Shown here piece after piece: positions 25,301 through 38,500 of a DNA stretch of 64,000 nt (its first letter is position 1; every line of letters begins with the position of its first letter). This DNA comes from Edolisoma coerulescens. Its lineage: Eukaryota > Chordata > Aves > Passeriformes > Campephagidae. The stretch spans positions 861,586 to 925,585 of the forward strand of contig VWZW01006289.1 of NCBI GenBank assembly GCA_013397115.1, written 5' to 3'. The position numbers were made by a program, and so were the translations under genes. The notes beneath the pieces were generated by a model, which saw only the letters and a list, made by a program, of their open reading frames with translations, searched no databases and was not told the DNA's origin.

Positions 25301-28008
25301 TCTCTCTCTCCCTTATTTTTCCCAGTTTAAAGCTCTCCTCACCAGCTTGGCCAGCCTAGTGGCAAGGAGGTTTTGCCTGACTTGGTCAGGTAGATTCAAT
25401 GTCTTCTGAGCAGTCCTTGACCCCCAGAGAGGGTCTCCATGGTTGTAAAAGTTGAATGCCTGCTGTCAACATCAGCTGTGCAACCAGCTGTTGACCTCCA
25501 GGATCCATTCACTTCTTTTCAAGCCCTACCCTCTCTTTCGGAGAAAACCTTGGCTCCTGTGCCCTTGTTCCTCAGACCCAGAGCCATATGACCAGTCTCA
25601 GGACCCCCCCATGCAATATCAAGGGTGCCCACGTGGAAGAGCAGCAGTAGGGGGTAATAGTCTAAGGATTTCACAAGCCCCACCAGCATCACCACAACAC
25701 CATGGACCCAAATCTCTCTCCTAAAAGAGAAAATATGTGAGAGGGAAAGACAGAATACACAGAACGGTAGCTGCACCTTATGTAATGACCTTGGATATAA
25801 AACTACAGGAAAGAGGGACCATTTTGAAGTATATGTTAGTTTTTAGAACCATATTAAAGCCCCCCCCAAGGAGTCTGTTTCTCAGCATGCTTAAAAACCA
25901 GAAGTTACCTCCCCTTTCCATACCTCACCAAAGACATTAAAAGAAGTTTCTCAGCAGTATTAGCCACCTTGAAAATATTTTTTAGAGACCATTTTAAGAG
26001 ACAGACCTTGCCCATAAACTCTCAGCAGCTTCAATTCTCACACAAGTCAACCAGCAGGAAGCAACAGAATGATAAAAGCTAATTTCTGACTTCAAAATCA
26101 CAGGAACAGCTACGTCTTCAGAAAGTCACCATACCATCCCAGGGATTTGTTCATCTGATGTCCAACTATAGGCCCAAATCACACTGATCTTTCTTTCAGC
26201 AGGCCACTGTAAGCCTTTCAAGTATAAATCAACTGCTAACTAATAGATAGCTGTCAACAGTACATAAATAAAACTACTTACTAGAACACAGAGAAATATC
26301 CTAAGAGATATTTCCCAAGAGACAAAGAATATACACTGAAATGTATGCAATACTTACCTGAATATTTTTTAAAAAGCAACTTCAGAGCACCTAATAAAAT
26401 TAATCTACATTTTTGCTTAAGACACTTGAAGAAAGCACAATGACAATCCCTTCCTCATTTTTCCTAGTTACCTTAACAACCACAAAATGCAAAATCTAAA
26501 GAGGAGATTAACTGATTTCAGAAATATTCTAGCTGTCAGTCATTTCTCAAGAAACTGTCTAAACTGAACTAGAAAGACTGTCATAAAATAAATACCTCAA
26601 AACAATGCACCTAATTAACACTGAAGCAATAGAACCCAAGTAAGGAGAATGTCAAAAAATCGAACCAAAACCAATCCACTCCAACAACAAAGAAGAAATT
26701 CTACAGCAAGAGAACACAAATCCCTCAAATTCTCACAACACAAATAGAAACTGCTCCCATTCACTGCTTGCTTTGACTTCTGCATCCTTTATCAGGAACA
26801 GAGGAGCAGAACCCTTACTGGCATGGTCACTTCCCTTTCACAATGTTCATATGCCCTGAACATGTGATAGAGCAGCTTTGGTGGGCACTGGGAGTCCAGC
26901 CACGGTCAGCCCACCACATTTTCTGAAAACAAACAAGGGAACAATGCTTCCCTCCATGCTTTAAGCCAATACAGAGGCACTCTCACAAAAACTACTGTGC
27001 AGAGTTACAACTGCACCAATATTAGAAGAAAAATGGACCCTTGTAACACATACATGAAGTTGCATGCTGAAATACTAACCTACATATTCAACAGGTGAAC
27101 TTTCCCATCTCAGAAGGGAATAACTAAGTCTCAGGGGCAAAATATTTGGGAAAAAATTACAACAAACACAATTGTTTACCCAAACTTGCCTGGAGAGGTG
27201 ACATTCTAATTGTTTATTTTCAGCCTGTTTAAAATGCCTAAATTAGCATTCAAGTTGTATTGACCACTGTGAGGGGGGAAAACAACAACAAACCCCAAAG
27301 ATCTGGGGTTAATGAACGGCAGCAGCCAATTTCATTAGTTGCCCCACAAGTGGTATATGAAGGTACTCTAAAGCTAGAAGGAGGCTACAAGGAAACAGAG
27401 AATCCATTGTTTCAGTCAGCAGCTGTAATACCAGAATATTTATGCAGTTTTAAGATAACTGCACTTTAATGAGCACCTATCGAAAACTCAGTCAGAGCAT
27501 CTGATCACACTGGGGCTTCCAGACATTTTACGGGCTGCCACTCAGAGCCTGACCTCATTGGGTTCTGGCGCTACCAGGTCACCCACTGGTTTGTTATACC
27601 AGTTGCACTAACACCTCCAGATTTTGGTGCCCTCCTCTGGAGCACACTTACAATCTAATGCAGCCCAGACTGTAACATGCAGATGTGGGTATGTCAGATA
27701 TGCAATCTGATGCATGTTTTTCCAAAATTCCATAAAATTATGTGGTTAGTTTTTAACAGATATTGGTGATTTCACATGCAAGGAGTACAGCTAAAATGTT
27801 ACATTTTCCCCCCATATATCAATAATTTAACGTGTTCCCAACCTTCAGAAATAGTCACCTCAAGTTAACTATTGCTGCTTACCACACTGAACTAGTGGTA
27901 AGACAAACCTTGAGAGCCCAAGGAAATGACTCACTCAGATCTCACACTCAGTGCTTCTTCAGTCCCAGGTGACACCTGATTCATCAGCAAATACCTACTA
28001 TTACTCAC
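22377..28008. other. Intronic; possible old repeat at 25330-25725
   Basis: Mostly plain AT-rich DNA. The block at about 25330-25725 is more C- and G-rich, with sharp edges and no recognised family (see findings). Nothing else is supported. Confidence 0.45.
25025..25058 (+). repeat. A-rich purine tract
   Basis: A runs interrupted by single or double G. It is simple sequence with no other structure. Confidence 0.8.
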
Positions 28009-28053
28009 CTGGAACCAGGGAAGGTTTTCCGATGGAGTTAATTGCTGCCATTT
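28009..28053 (-). other. Speculative 45-nt in-frame cassette exon in the large Golli intron
   Basis: On the minus strand a pyrimidine run (tcctttttttat) and gtgtacag acceptor are followed by 45 nt and then CAG/GTGAGT, a strong donor. Read in phase 0 it is open and gives KWQQLTPSENLPWFQ. Because the flanking known exons also meet in phase 0, its inclusion would not shift the frame. Against it: the surrounding minus-strand frame is open for about 70 codons anyway, I know of no Golli exon with this sequence, and cryptic splice pairs are common in a 31-kb intron. Confidence 0.15.
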
Positions 28054-28561
28054 CTGTACACCATAAAAAAAGGACTGTGGTCCGTAAGCATCTATCCAAA
28101 GTGTCTTCAGATGGCCAATATGATAAGATACATGCTCCATAACATAAATGGTTCATAAGGCTGCTCTCATACCTTTTGCAAAGCATGAGCAGCTGATCTA
28201 ATAACTAAATAAGAAAGACCCCATCTGCACTATACACAATCCTGTTCTTCACGAACACTTCTTGTTTTGTTGCAGGGACAGTATTGTTTTAAACAGTTGT
28301 AGCAACCATTTTCCAAATATATAAAGTCAAACAAAGAAAATAAACCTGAGAAAGATCAAGCAATATAAATCTCCAACTGATTGTTAGATAAATGTCCATT
28401 TTCTCTAATACCAATGTAAATAAATATCAGAAGTGATGATACTGAAACACTCATGTGCTTGTACAGGCAGGAGAAATGGTTAAGACCAGAAATACAATCT
28501 GTGAGCAGCCATCTTACCACTCAGTGAGCCAAAAACCAAATAGAAACTGTAATTTAAAAAG

Positions 28562-28852
28562 ATCACAGAATCATTAAATATGCTGAGTAGGAAGGGACCT
28601 ACAAAGATCATCACATCCAACTCCTGGCCCTGCACAGGACTATCCCCCAGAATCACACTGTGTGCCTGAGACCATTGTCCAAACACTCCTTGAACTCTGT
28701 CAGGCTTGGTGCTATGAGCACTTCCCTGGGGAGCTGTTCCAGTGCCCAAACACCCTCTGGGGGGAGAACCTTCTTCCTAAATCCAACCTAAACCTCCCCT
28801 GCCACAACTTAAGACCACTGCCTTGGGTCCTGTCACTGGTCACTACAGAGAT
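28562..28852 (-). mobile_element. CR1 LINE, 5'-truncated 3' end
   Basis: This is an inverted CR1 3' end: tcacagaatcattaaatat (altered tail), gaagggacctacaaagatcatc, ccaactcctggccctgcaca, gtgcctgagaccattgtcc, cttccctggggagctgttcc, and gaaccttcttcctaaatcc, then ctgtcactggtcac. It contains only the 3' UTR. It lies in the same orientation as the Golli transcript and is part of a cluster of three CR1 pieces within 4 kb. Confidence 0.95.
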
Positions 28853-29170
28853 GATTCAATTTACCAGAGTCTGATTCATTTGTGTGGTTCTAGTAAGAAC
28901 TCTGCACATCTTCAGGAGAAGTATCACATTGAAATTCAAGAGCTACGTGTTTTAAAAAAAAAAAAAAGAAAAAAGTTATTTAAATAAGTGCTACCTTGCA
29001 CTATTTATAGTCATCATCTGTGCAAGCCCCAGGCTCTGGGGGGGAGCAAGCATACCTATGACTGCCTGGGAATGTCTCCAACTCCAGGCAGGAACACTAG
29101 TTCTTTTCTTCAACTTCCACCTTTTCCTCCAGTGCCTAATTTTTAGATCTTTCCTCTTTTATAGTTATTT

Positions 29171-29274
29171 AACCAAAAAAAACCACCAAAACCAAAAAAA
29201 AACCCAAAAACCAAAATAAACCCCACCAAACCCAAAACAACAACAACTAAACAAATCAAAGAAAAACCCAACCG
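29171..29274 (+). repeat. A/C-rich low-complexity tract
   Basis: About 100 bases of A interrupted by C pairs and quartets, with three short AAC repeats. It lies between the CR1 copies at 28.6 and 29.7 kb. Confidence 0.85.
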
Positions 29275-29744
29275 ACATCTCAGCCAGACAGCATTGCCTT
29301 TTTTTCTGTGACCACTCAACATTAACTTTGTACTGTTACAATATACAGGCTGCTATCAATCTGTCAAGACTTTGTAGATCTGTGACAACTGTCCCTCTTT
29401 CTAGAAAGGTTTCAAGAAATTGAGGCTCATCATACAACTAGAAAGTGGACTTCGCACCTCTTTTCTCTTTTATGTGGATTTGTCCTGAAAGAAGGCAGCC
29501 TCAGTATTTTTTTTTGCCAATAATTCAAAAGTGCAATACTTTACTGAAGGATAAAAGACTGTTAAAGGTAGGTACATTCTGTTCTCAACAGAAACTTCTG
29601 TGTCACCACTGAAGGAGGATAATGCATTGGTAAAATGAGACATATACTTTATACACAGCATTTCAAATGCTTAGCTGTTTTTCTCTTTTTTATTAAAGGC
29701 AGATGACAAAACAGTTTTAACAGTAATTTTTCTCCACGGATAGA

Positions 29745-30308
29745 AGGTGTGTGGGAACAGCCTGCTTGGATTTATCAAGGGCAAATGGTATCTGACTAAG
29801 ACCCTGATAGCCTCCTGTGATGAAATGACTGGTTTTGTGGAGGAGGGGAAAAGCATGATGTCATAGCCCCTGACTATAGCATGGCCTATGACACAGCCTC
29901 CCACAGTCGGCCACTCTACACCCTTCTAGTCAAACCAAGAAGATGAAGTCTGGGTAGGTGGAATACAAGGGGTGGGTAACTGGTTGGACCACCAAGCTCA
30001 GAGGACAGCAATCAACGGCACAGAGTCCAGCTGTCAGTCAGTCAGCAGCAGCATCCCTCAGGGATCAACACTAAGGCCAATATCATTTAAGGTCTTTATT
30101 AAAAACCCAGGAAATAGTAAACTGGGGGACTGGTCAGTACACAGAGGCACTCTTCAGAAGGACCCTGACAGGCTACAGAAGTAAACAGACAAGGATCTCA
30201 TGAAGTCCAGTAAAGGCACGTGCAAAACTCTGCAGTTGAAACAGGGTAACTCCATTCACTAGGACAGGCAGGGGACAAATGGCCTGAAAGCAGCTCTGCA
30301 GAAAAGGT
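29745..30308 (+). mobile_element. CR1 LINE ORF2 fragment (reverse transcriptase region)
   Basis: The fragment derives from the reverse transcriptase part of CR1 ORF2. Recognisable stretches are the start aacagcctgcttggatttatc (GF-K motif region), gggtaactggttggaccacc (NWLDHQAQR in one frame), tccctcagggatcaacact (the IPQGSTL block), ttaaggtctttat and gatctcatgaagtccag. Frameshifts and stops break the frame, so it makes no protein. It has no 3' UTR or tail and is therefore a truncated or rearranged copy. It is antisense to the Golli transcript. The copy at 32.05 kb contains a more N-terminal part of the same ORF, so the two are not one split insertion. Confidence 0.85.
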
Positions 30309-32049
30309 TCCATTTATTTTTTGCATCCTTCTAGTTAAGTAACTATAAATGGTTGCATTACAGGTGCTTGGAACTGATGAGCAGCTCCTGAAGTACGGGA
30401 CAAAGGCAGGTGCTATTGGCAAATAGTTTTAACTCCAGTTCTCCTGAAACTGGCCATTTGAGAGAAAAGAAACACATGAGCCCCTCTGGAGCAACAAGAA
30501 AAGGCTTTGGAAGCATAGATGGGTCAATTGTGTGACAATTTTTGTCCCCTTCTTCTGCTTTGCTTCTTCTGTAGACTCCAAAGATACTTCTTTCAGAGTC
30601 AATACTCCCACCAGTGATGACAGCTTCCTGAGGCAAAAGCTGTGGCTAATAACCAGTTTCAAACCACTTGAACAGTCTCAGCTGATCACAAAGAGTTACA
30701 GAAGAACAGGAGCTTGACTGAACAACGAAGAATTCAGGATCAATTTCGCTCCAGTGGGAAGGGTTTCTGGCCTCAAAACCAAAATGAGTGAACTGTATGA
30801 AAGACTACAGAAACCCTCAGATACTACACTCTCCAAAACGCAAGCAAAAAACGCAATCAGACAGTACTTGAGAACTATACCCCATCAAAAAAGTGAAGAG
30901 ACTGTACAACACCAGGAACAGAAATCAACACACACATTTTCACAGAGATGGTATTACTAGGTTTGGTTTTCGCTCGGTATGCTGGGGTTTTTTTTAAATT
31001 TTCATAGGAAGAGCAAGAAAATAAACTAAAAAACAATTCTCATAAGTGAATAAACAGAGTAAATTTTGCACTGTTGACAAATTACAATACTATTCACATG
31101 ACAGTGGCAATGCCAGTTACTGAAGAGCCCAGGTAAATAACATAAGGTCAACTCCTGGCCATAATTCATTTCTCAGTGATAAACAAGTAACATCCTTGGA
31201 TTCAGCTAAAACAACATCAAAAAAATGCAAGAAAATAATGACTAGATATGCCTGATCGATATTTATGGCACTTTTATAAAAGGACTGTGATAGTACTACA
31301 TTATAAAAATTTTTTTTTTGCCCATCTTTTATGTACTCTGACAAAATGATATCATTAACATAAGAACCTCACTGAAATGAAGATCTCCATGAGCCACAGT
31401 GAGTAAATCACACAGCCTAATAAGCTCATGTTACCTCCCCAGTGCAGTAATTATTCACATACATGCACACTTCTCCCTGTCCTCCAAGCATTTTCAGACA
31501 AAAAGGAGCCTGGTAATAGAGAAGTGAGTTAAAAGCCGTAGGACTTCATGAAAGTTCAATAAATCGTCTTTATCAGCATATAAAGGTCTTCGACGCAAAG
31601 CCCTACAGTAAGTCATACTAGGTGTGATTTAAAGGAAAGGTTGATCACTCAAGTAGAATCTTTTTCAACATAAAAGCTTACTTTCAAGGCTAGACACATG
31701 ACCTCTCCCAAGCAACATTCTTGAAAAAAAATCCTTAGAAAAAACAAATCCTCTGACAGACCGTGCAAAATTAGAAGCGAACAGTTAATAGAAGAGACAC
31801 ACTTGGGACACGGCTCAAGGGAAACTTCTCCTTGTATTATCAACACCCAATCTATACCCAGCTCTGTTTGTTTGCCACTCAACCTTTCTCCCCCTGAAGG
31901 AAGGCACACATGCAAAATAAACTGATTACAAGTGGAATCCTTCTCTTATGTATAGGTAGATATAGATATAAATACAAATATACAGACAAATATCAAACAA
32001 AATACAGAAAAATACACACAAATATTTAAAATAGAACTTCCGGGGCCCT

Positions 32050-32545
32050 GAACTGGAGGACCACGACCGTGAGAATGATAAACTCCCAGCCAACCCAAAC
32101 CTGTGGGGGACTTGCTTCTTTGGCTGGATCCCTTTAAGTTTATGGAGCCTGATGGGTTTCATCCCAGGATACTCAAGGAGCTGCCTGATGTCACTGTGAG
32201 ACCTCCCTCAATGATTTTTCAGCTGTCTTGGGAATCTAGAAAGGTCCCAGTTGACTGAAAGCTGGCAAATGAAGCAGAAATTGATCTCTTCTCTCTGGTG
32301 ATCAGTGACTGGACCCCATGGAATGGCCTGAAGTTGTGTCACGGCAGGTTTAGGCTGGGTATTAGAAGGGCCTTCACTTAGATAGGTAGCTAGGCACTGG
32401 AAAAACCAAGCCTGAGAGAGTTCAAGAAATATCTTGGACAATGCTTTCAGGCACACAGTGTGATATTCTTGAGGATGTCCTGTGCAGAGCCAGGAGTTGG
32501 ACTTGGTGGGTCCCTTCCAAGTCAGGATATTCTATGATTCTATGA
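32050..32545 (+). mobile_element. CR1 LINE with internal deletion (ORF2 piece joined to 3' UTR)
   Basis: The left part (to about 32270) matches CR1 ORF2 just before and at the start of the reverse transcriptase: gaactggaggaccacga, gagcctgatgggtttcatcc, tactcaaggagctgcctgatg, aaaggtcccagttgactg. It then jumps to the 3' UTR (gatctcttctctctggtgatc, aatggcctgaagttgtgtc, gcaggtttaggctgg) and ends in gatattctatgattctatga. Most of ORF2 is missing at the junction, and a smaller gap occurs near 32400. It is antisense to the gene and not coding. Confidence 0.88.
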
Positions 32546-35500
32546 AATACATCAGGGTCCTTAATTATGTTATGGTATGGAGAGGATGAGGTAGAAGGGC
32601 AAAAACTGGGTTTCATCTCCCGTCCACAAGGTCAGGCTGCAGAGACTACAACTCCTTAAACTACACTGTTGTTTTCCCAAGGTTTTGCTCAAACTGCCCA
32701 TGGCAAATACCATTACATTAATGTGCAAAATCTATGTTAATGCACTACTTGGCTGGCAATTTTAAGCACACAGACGTCACACAGTTGAAGACTGCATTTC
32801 CCTCAGCAACTGTTACTTAGTAACCCTCTGCACATAAATAGAATTTTACATCACTGCATATGTGTTGTGAAGCCTAAAATCCATGCCTCAATTCTATAGG
32901 CAGGCAGGAACCAAAGGAGTCAGGTGGGGAACTGTAAAACAAAGTTGCACCAACTATTTTCAACTGCTTCTCTAGGCAGAGAATTTCACTGGAGAGAAAC
33001 CTGTGCGTAAACAAGAACCTATCTCCAATGCCCTTCTCTTGCTGGTATTTCACCATAAAAAAGGAGAAGGTAGAACTTGGACAGACTTTCTGGTATTCAC
33101 ATGCTGTGCAATGGAGACTTCAGACATAAGCCCAACAGACCATGCAAAGCTCTTCCCCTTCTCCCCTAGAGGTAGTATAATCCATAGGCTGTGTTACTTC
33201 TGGGTAGAATTGGTACTGCCAGAGCCACAGTCAAAACAATACTAAAAAAAGCTCTATGAATCAGATCCAGGACTGAACAAAACAGGTGGAGCATGATGGA
33301 TAAAAAAAAAATATTAAAATGAATGCAGATTAGAACTCATCGACTCTAAATACAAAAACTTAAATAGCTGTATTTTATTAACCTATATATTTGATTCTTT
33401 CCATATATAGGCTACTTGTGATTTGACTGACGGTCTAACTCAAGCAGCTTGAATCAATATGGCACTTCATAATCACTTCAGACTCAGAGACTGCCTTTTT
33501 AGCACAGAACAAAAGAGGTGGCCTGCTGGAAATACCTAGACATCTTTTTAATTCAATTCCCTACCACTGCAAATAACCTATTATCATTGCTCTGCTCAGT
33601 CCTATCCTTTGCCTCTAACACCCCACAGTTTTATCTTCTAAAATGATTTACTACAATAAAAGTGGATTATCTTGACACAAAGCAACTGACTGTGTTACAT
33701 ATAACCAACTTCATATAACTTCATATTCATATGAAGAGGTTACAGGTAAACTATATTTGCAGTTATTAAACCAAGTGAATAAGTGTAAGCATATAGATAA
33801 GCAAACACACTTAATTTGCAATTCTATTAGCAAGTTTACAAGCCCTGAAGTCTAGCACTTCCCCTTAACTGCAGCATTCAAATAATCATTTCTTACTTCC
33901 TCCTAACAACAAAAAATAGTTATTCTAAAACAGGATTTTGAAAACTTTGGGAAACCAAAATATTCTTCCCCTCAAAATTCTTCCCCTCAACTAATGTCCT
34001 GGTAAGAGGTTACTCAACAAAGGTTCTCCTTGCAAAATCCCAGAGAATCAATCCTTTGAAATATGGGTTCCTACTTGAAGCTTTTTTCTGTCACCTTGAT
34101 ATTAATAACATTGTAACAAGCAAGATATCCCAGCTCAGATCAGAAGTCTTTACTCCAGGAAAGCATCAAGCAACTTTTTTCTTTTACGAAATCAACATTA
34201 GGCTATGAACCATTTTGAGGTTTGAAACTAACCAAATTAAATCATGACTAAGAGAAGTCCAGATGCTCAGAGCTGTCTCTGAAGTCCTCAATTTCTTAAA
34301 GCCACAAGACCCAACTTGGCAGTGCAGCAGCAGAATTGAAAGCTGAGCAGGAGACTTGGCCAAGCCTTACTCAGCGGCTGGGACAATTAACTGGCCATCT
34401 GGCTCCTGCACAAAGACAGCAGCCCTGCACCTGTTACACCAGCCCACGGTTGGCAGCCTAATTGGTTAAAGCAAGCCCATGGGGCAAAATCCAGAACAAC
34501 TTGTCAGCTGCTGAGACCAGATCTCAAAGCTGGGATTGAAGCCAAGGGCCCCTGCTCCTGGTGGAGTCAGCTCCTTCGGGGGCTACATGCAAGACACATC
34601 TCTCCTGTTCCTTACATACAGCAGCAGGAGACATAATCAGAAATGATCAAAGACATGTAATTCAGTTGATCCAAAGTCTATGTGTTAAGCCCTACAGGCT
34701 TCCAAAATGCCATAAACCTTTTATTCTCCCATAATCAGGTGACTCAACAGCTGCAGTACGGTATTACATTATTACAGTATTAACTGCATTATGGTATGGC
34801 ATCATGAACTCTGCAAAATCCCAGAGCAGAATCTGATGCCCGGGAGGTCTCAGCACCCCTTTTCAGATGCAGACATATCCCTTGCTCCACTTGTACTTGG
34901 AGTTAAAGTCACTGGCCAGGACACCTGTGCAGTCTGTTGAGAGGGTATTAGAACCCAGAGCTCCCCATCCCAACTGAACACATCCAGTGACAGGGATCTT
35001 GTGGCCTCCTTTCCCCCAGGCTCCGTAAAACTTTCATTTTTATATAGTTTTATCAATCTTACAATGACTATATAGCACAGCACAATATAATAATAATAAA
35101 ATAAAAAAACAACAGACAAGATGCCAGTGGAAAGGAAAAGAAGGCAACAGACAGAAAAGGAATATTGAAGAGATTCCTGAACGGAGTTCTATCCCTTCCC
35201 TTTCTGAGAAGACTGCAGGAAAGTAGAACACAAAACACTTAAGTCAAAACAAGAGGAAAAAGAGTCAAACCTTAATTTTTATTAGGTATTTCACCTATTA
35301 TTTTTCTACTTGCCAATACCCTTACTTATATGGCAAGAAATTAGTTGAAGCAAATATAAAGAAAAAACTTTTATTAATTTTTTTTTTAAATATTGCACTG
35401 TAGAAACAAAATACCAACATTAAAATTAATTTGTCAAGTAAATGAATCTGCGAGTATCATAACACTGAATGTTCAGGACATATTGTCAGCACCTACAGAG

Positions 35501-38500
35501 AAATATGCTTCATTTAAGCCAATCTGAAAGTAACAGATTACAGACGTTCAGATCCTCTCAAATAAAATACATAAGACAGGCTTTCTCCAAACACAGATTT
35601 GATTCTGAAGGAAACTGAAGAGTAGCACCACACCATAGAAGACCTCCCCTCAGCAAGTATCTATCAGCAAGTATTCTGCAGCACATGACAAGTTATTTAT
35701 TTCAGCACAAAAATATAACATTATGCACAGCCTTGACCTAGAATTTCATCTCATGTGACCAAGCTCCAGAAGTAATATAAATCATCCCAAACACACTGAG
35801 TTTTCTGTGCAGTAGTGTACTAAAGACAAAACATTTGTTACTTTGTGCAGTGGGTCTCACCTACTATGAGTTCTGAAGCCTCTTCTAGAACATGAAGATA
35901 TATTTATTTATACTAGTACTATGTATGTCTTAAATATATTAAAGATATTTAATTTTAAATCAATACATAGAAAGTATTGAAATATATTCAATATATTTTG
36001 TGATATATAAATATTTCTTAACTGTTACAGGAACTGACTTGACATTCTGAGTCTCATATGCACCAATCTTTCATCTTCCAAGTCTCAAAAACCCAGAATT
36101 GTCAGGAATTTCAGACAGGAGTTTAAAAGAAAAAAAGTACTGATTATTCAGGCTTTATCACTGTGCACCATAAGGCAAGTTTCATCTGCAGTAGAAAGCT
36201 CTGGCTTAACACTAAGGAAACATTTAGTCTGTAGTTCACAGGGAAGATCAGAATGAATAGTCAGACTCCCCAGGGTAAAAGGCTACTGGTCTTGCCTTTT
36301 GAAACTAATCCAGTGAGCACATCTGCAGCCAGACAGGGACAGAAGCAGAGTATCAATACTTGAATATACACTTGAATTTATATGCAAATATTTTTTAAAC
36401 ATACACTTGTACTTTTTTCAATATGGACATGTGCATCCTTACATATATGTGCACAAAAGAAACAGAAGTGGGATTTAAAGTTTTTGCACAATTGCACTTC
36501 ACACTGACAAACTCCAGCCACATTCTCCCCCAAGGAATATACAGAAGTTCTTGCATTTGCTGCATAAAACAAATTCTTTAACAGGCATAAGGTGCAAATG
36601 CAAAAATCCAAAAGAACTTCATGCCAAAAGAGCATATAAGTGACAATGACAGTTGGTCATAAAAAGAACAGAATATTGCTTTGATTTTCAGCTTTCAAAT
36701 ACTGACAATGGCACTACCGGATTGCTTTGTAAAGCAATGTACTGTGGTAGGCTGTCAAGGCTGCAGAAAGTCATATCATAACATGAAGAGAGAGAACTGG
36801 CTTGAAGAGAAAGTAATTTTTCTGGTGGACATGTGTTTTCAGGAAAGTGCAAATTTTCTGTTTTCTTCTACGGTGTTCACACCTTCCTGATCAGACTGCC
36901 TGTTAGCTGGCCATCTCTTCATTGCTTCTGAGCACTGTTAGCAACTAAGTATTATTTCTAATGCCTCAGAAAAATCAAAGCAATGAATTTTGACTGCATC
37001 AGAGGTGCTGGCGGAAAGTAGCATGCAACGGGGTGAAAGAAGTAGAAGGAAGATAAAGGAAGGAACTAGACGGATAACAGCTATGACCACAAAACCGAAA
37101 CAAGAAAAACCCCAAATTACTCAGATTTCAACATCAGTTTCAATTTTTTTAATCAAAACACCTCCAGTATATTGGCATTTCCGTAATTCATCTGAAAATG
37201 TCTGCACCACCAAGCAGTGAATCCATTCCTGAAGCTCTTACACTCAACAGGTATAACCGAGAACCCAAAAATGGTGACGTTTTGATAAGTGCCTGTTTGA
37301 AGATGTGTCTCATTGGTGATAGACTTGCTAAGATTTCTGGCTCTTGGGTCTTTTCAGTGCTTTTTGAGCTGCCTAGAGTTCCAGAGCAAGCTGAGTGCCC
37401 TCAGGCCTCCCTAAATTAAGCTTTCAATTCTAAGACCAGCCACACCAGCCTGAACATCGCTCTGTGGCACTGTGACAAAAATGCAAGATTTCCATTAGTG
37501 CGTCTTCTACATTACAACTGATGCTCAGGAGTCACCCTAATCCTCCAAGGTAACTGGCATGTATCTTGTGGCTTTCAGCTCTATGCAAATTTTGATAACT
37601 TTATGGCCACATCCACTGGATGCTGCACTGAAAGATCAGATTGTTTTTAACAGCGAGCCTTATCTCAGCAATCAAGAGCAACATCATAATATTGTGCTTA
37701 GAAGTTTTCCAATTTCCTTTTACAAAAACGTTTTTTCTTCTCCCCCAGCAAATGCTACCAAAGTATTTCCATCAACTTAAAGCAGACAGCCTGAAAAAGT
37801 TAAGTAAAAAGGAAAAGCATTCCATGACATTTCTGCCCAAAGTGGAAAAATCAGTTTCTGAACTGTAGCTGCAGACAAGTTAAATTTATTCACTGTACAA
37901 ATATCTCCAATTACTCAAGAAATCGAACTTCTGAAGTGCAAAAAGATGTTACTGTCAGCAATACTTTGCATGGGAAAGTCCTACAACTTTTTCCTTCTGA
38001 TGTCCACTACACACTTGCTGAATTTGCAAATGAGAGCAAAATTTAGCTCAGCTTAATGTGGAACCACTCTTTTCTCATGGCAAAATATTTAGCATCAGAT
38101 CTGAGCAGTGTTTTGACTTTGTACTGATGCATAGTGTAAAACCGTGTCTTACAACTACCCTATCTGCACAGTTGGTTACACTATCAGAAATACAACTGTA
38201 AGAAACTGAGAATTAAAATGAAACATGGCTCCAGAACTCTTCTTCACAGCTGCTGACCAGGAGCATCAAACAACAGAATGAGCACTAGGAGGAAAAAGAT
38301 GAGAACAAACTTCAAATTGCACTTTTTTACAGGGTTTAATACTTTAGTAAGTGCTACAGGGCAAGTTTGCCAGTCACTGTCTTAGACACTGGAGATCCTG
38401 CTGGGGTTTGACACCTGATACCCAGAGGCAAAGCTTGGCCATTTCTCTAAAAGGGCAAATACATTTCACCACTACTTACTTTACAGATATAACTGCATTT

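Noticed and set aside
34260..34620. C/G-richer stretch that could be a repeat or exon
   Set aside because: No family landmark, no consistent splice pair and no tRNA-like box; left uncalled.
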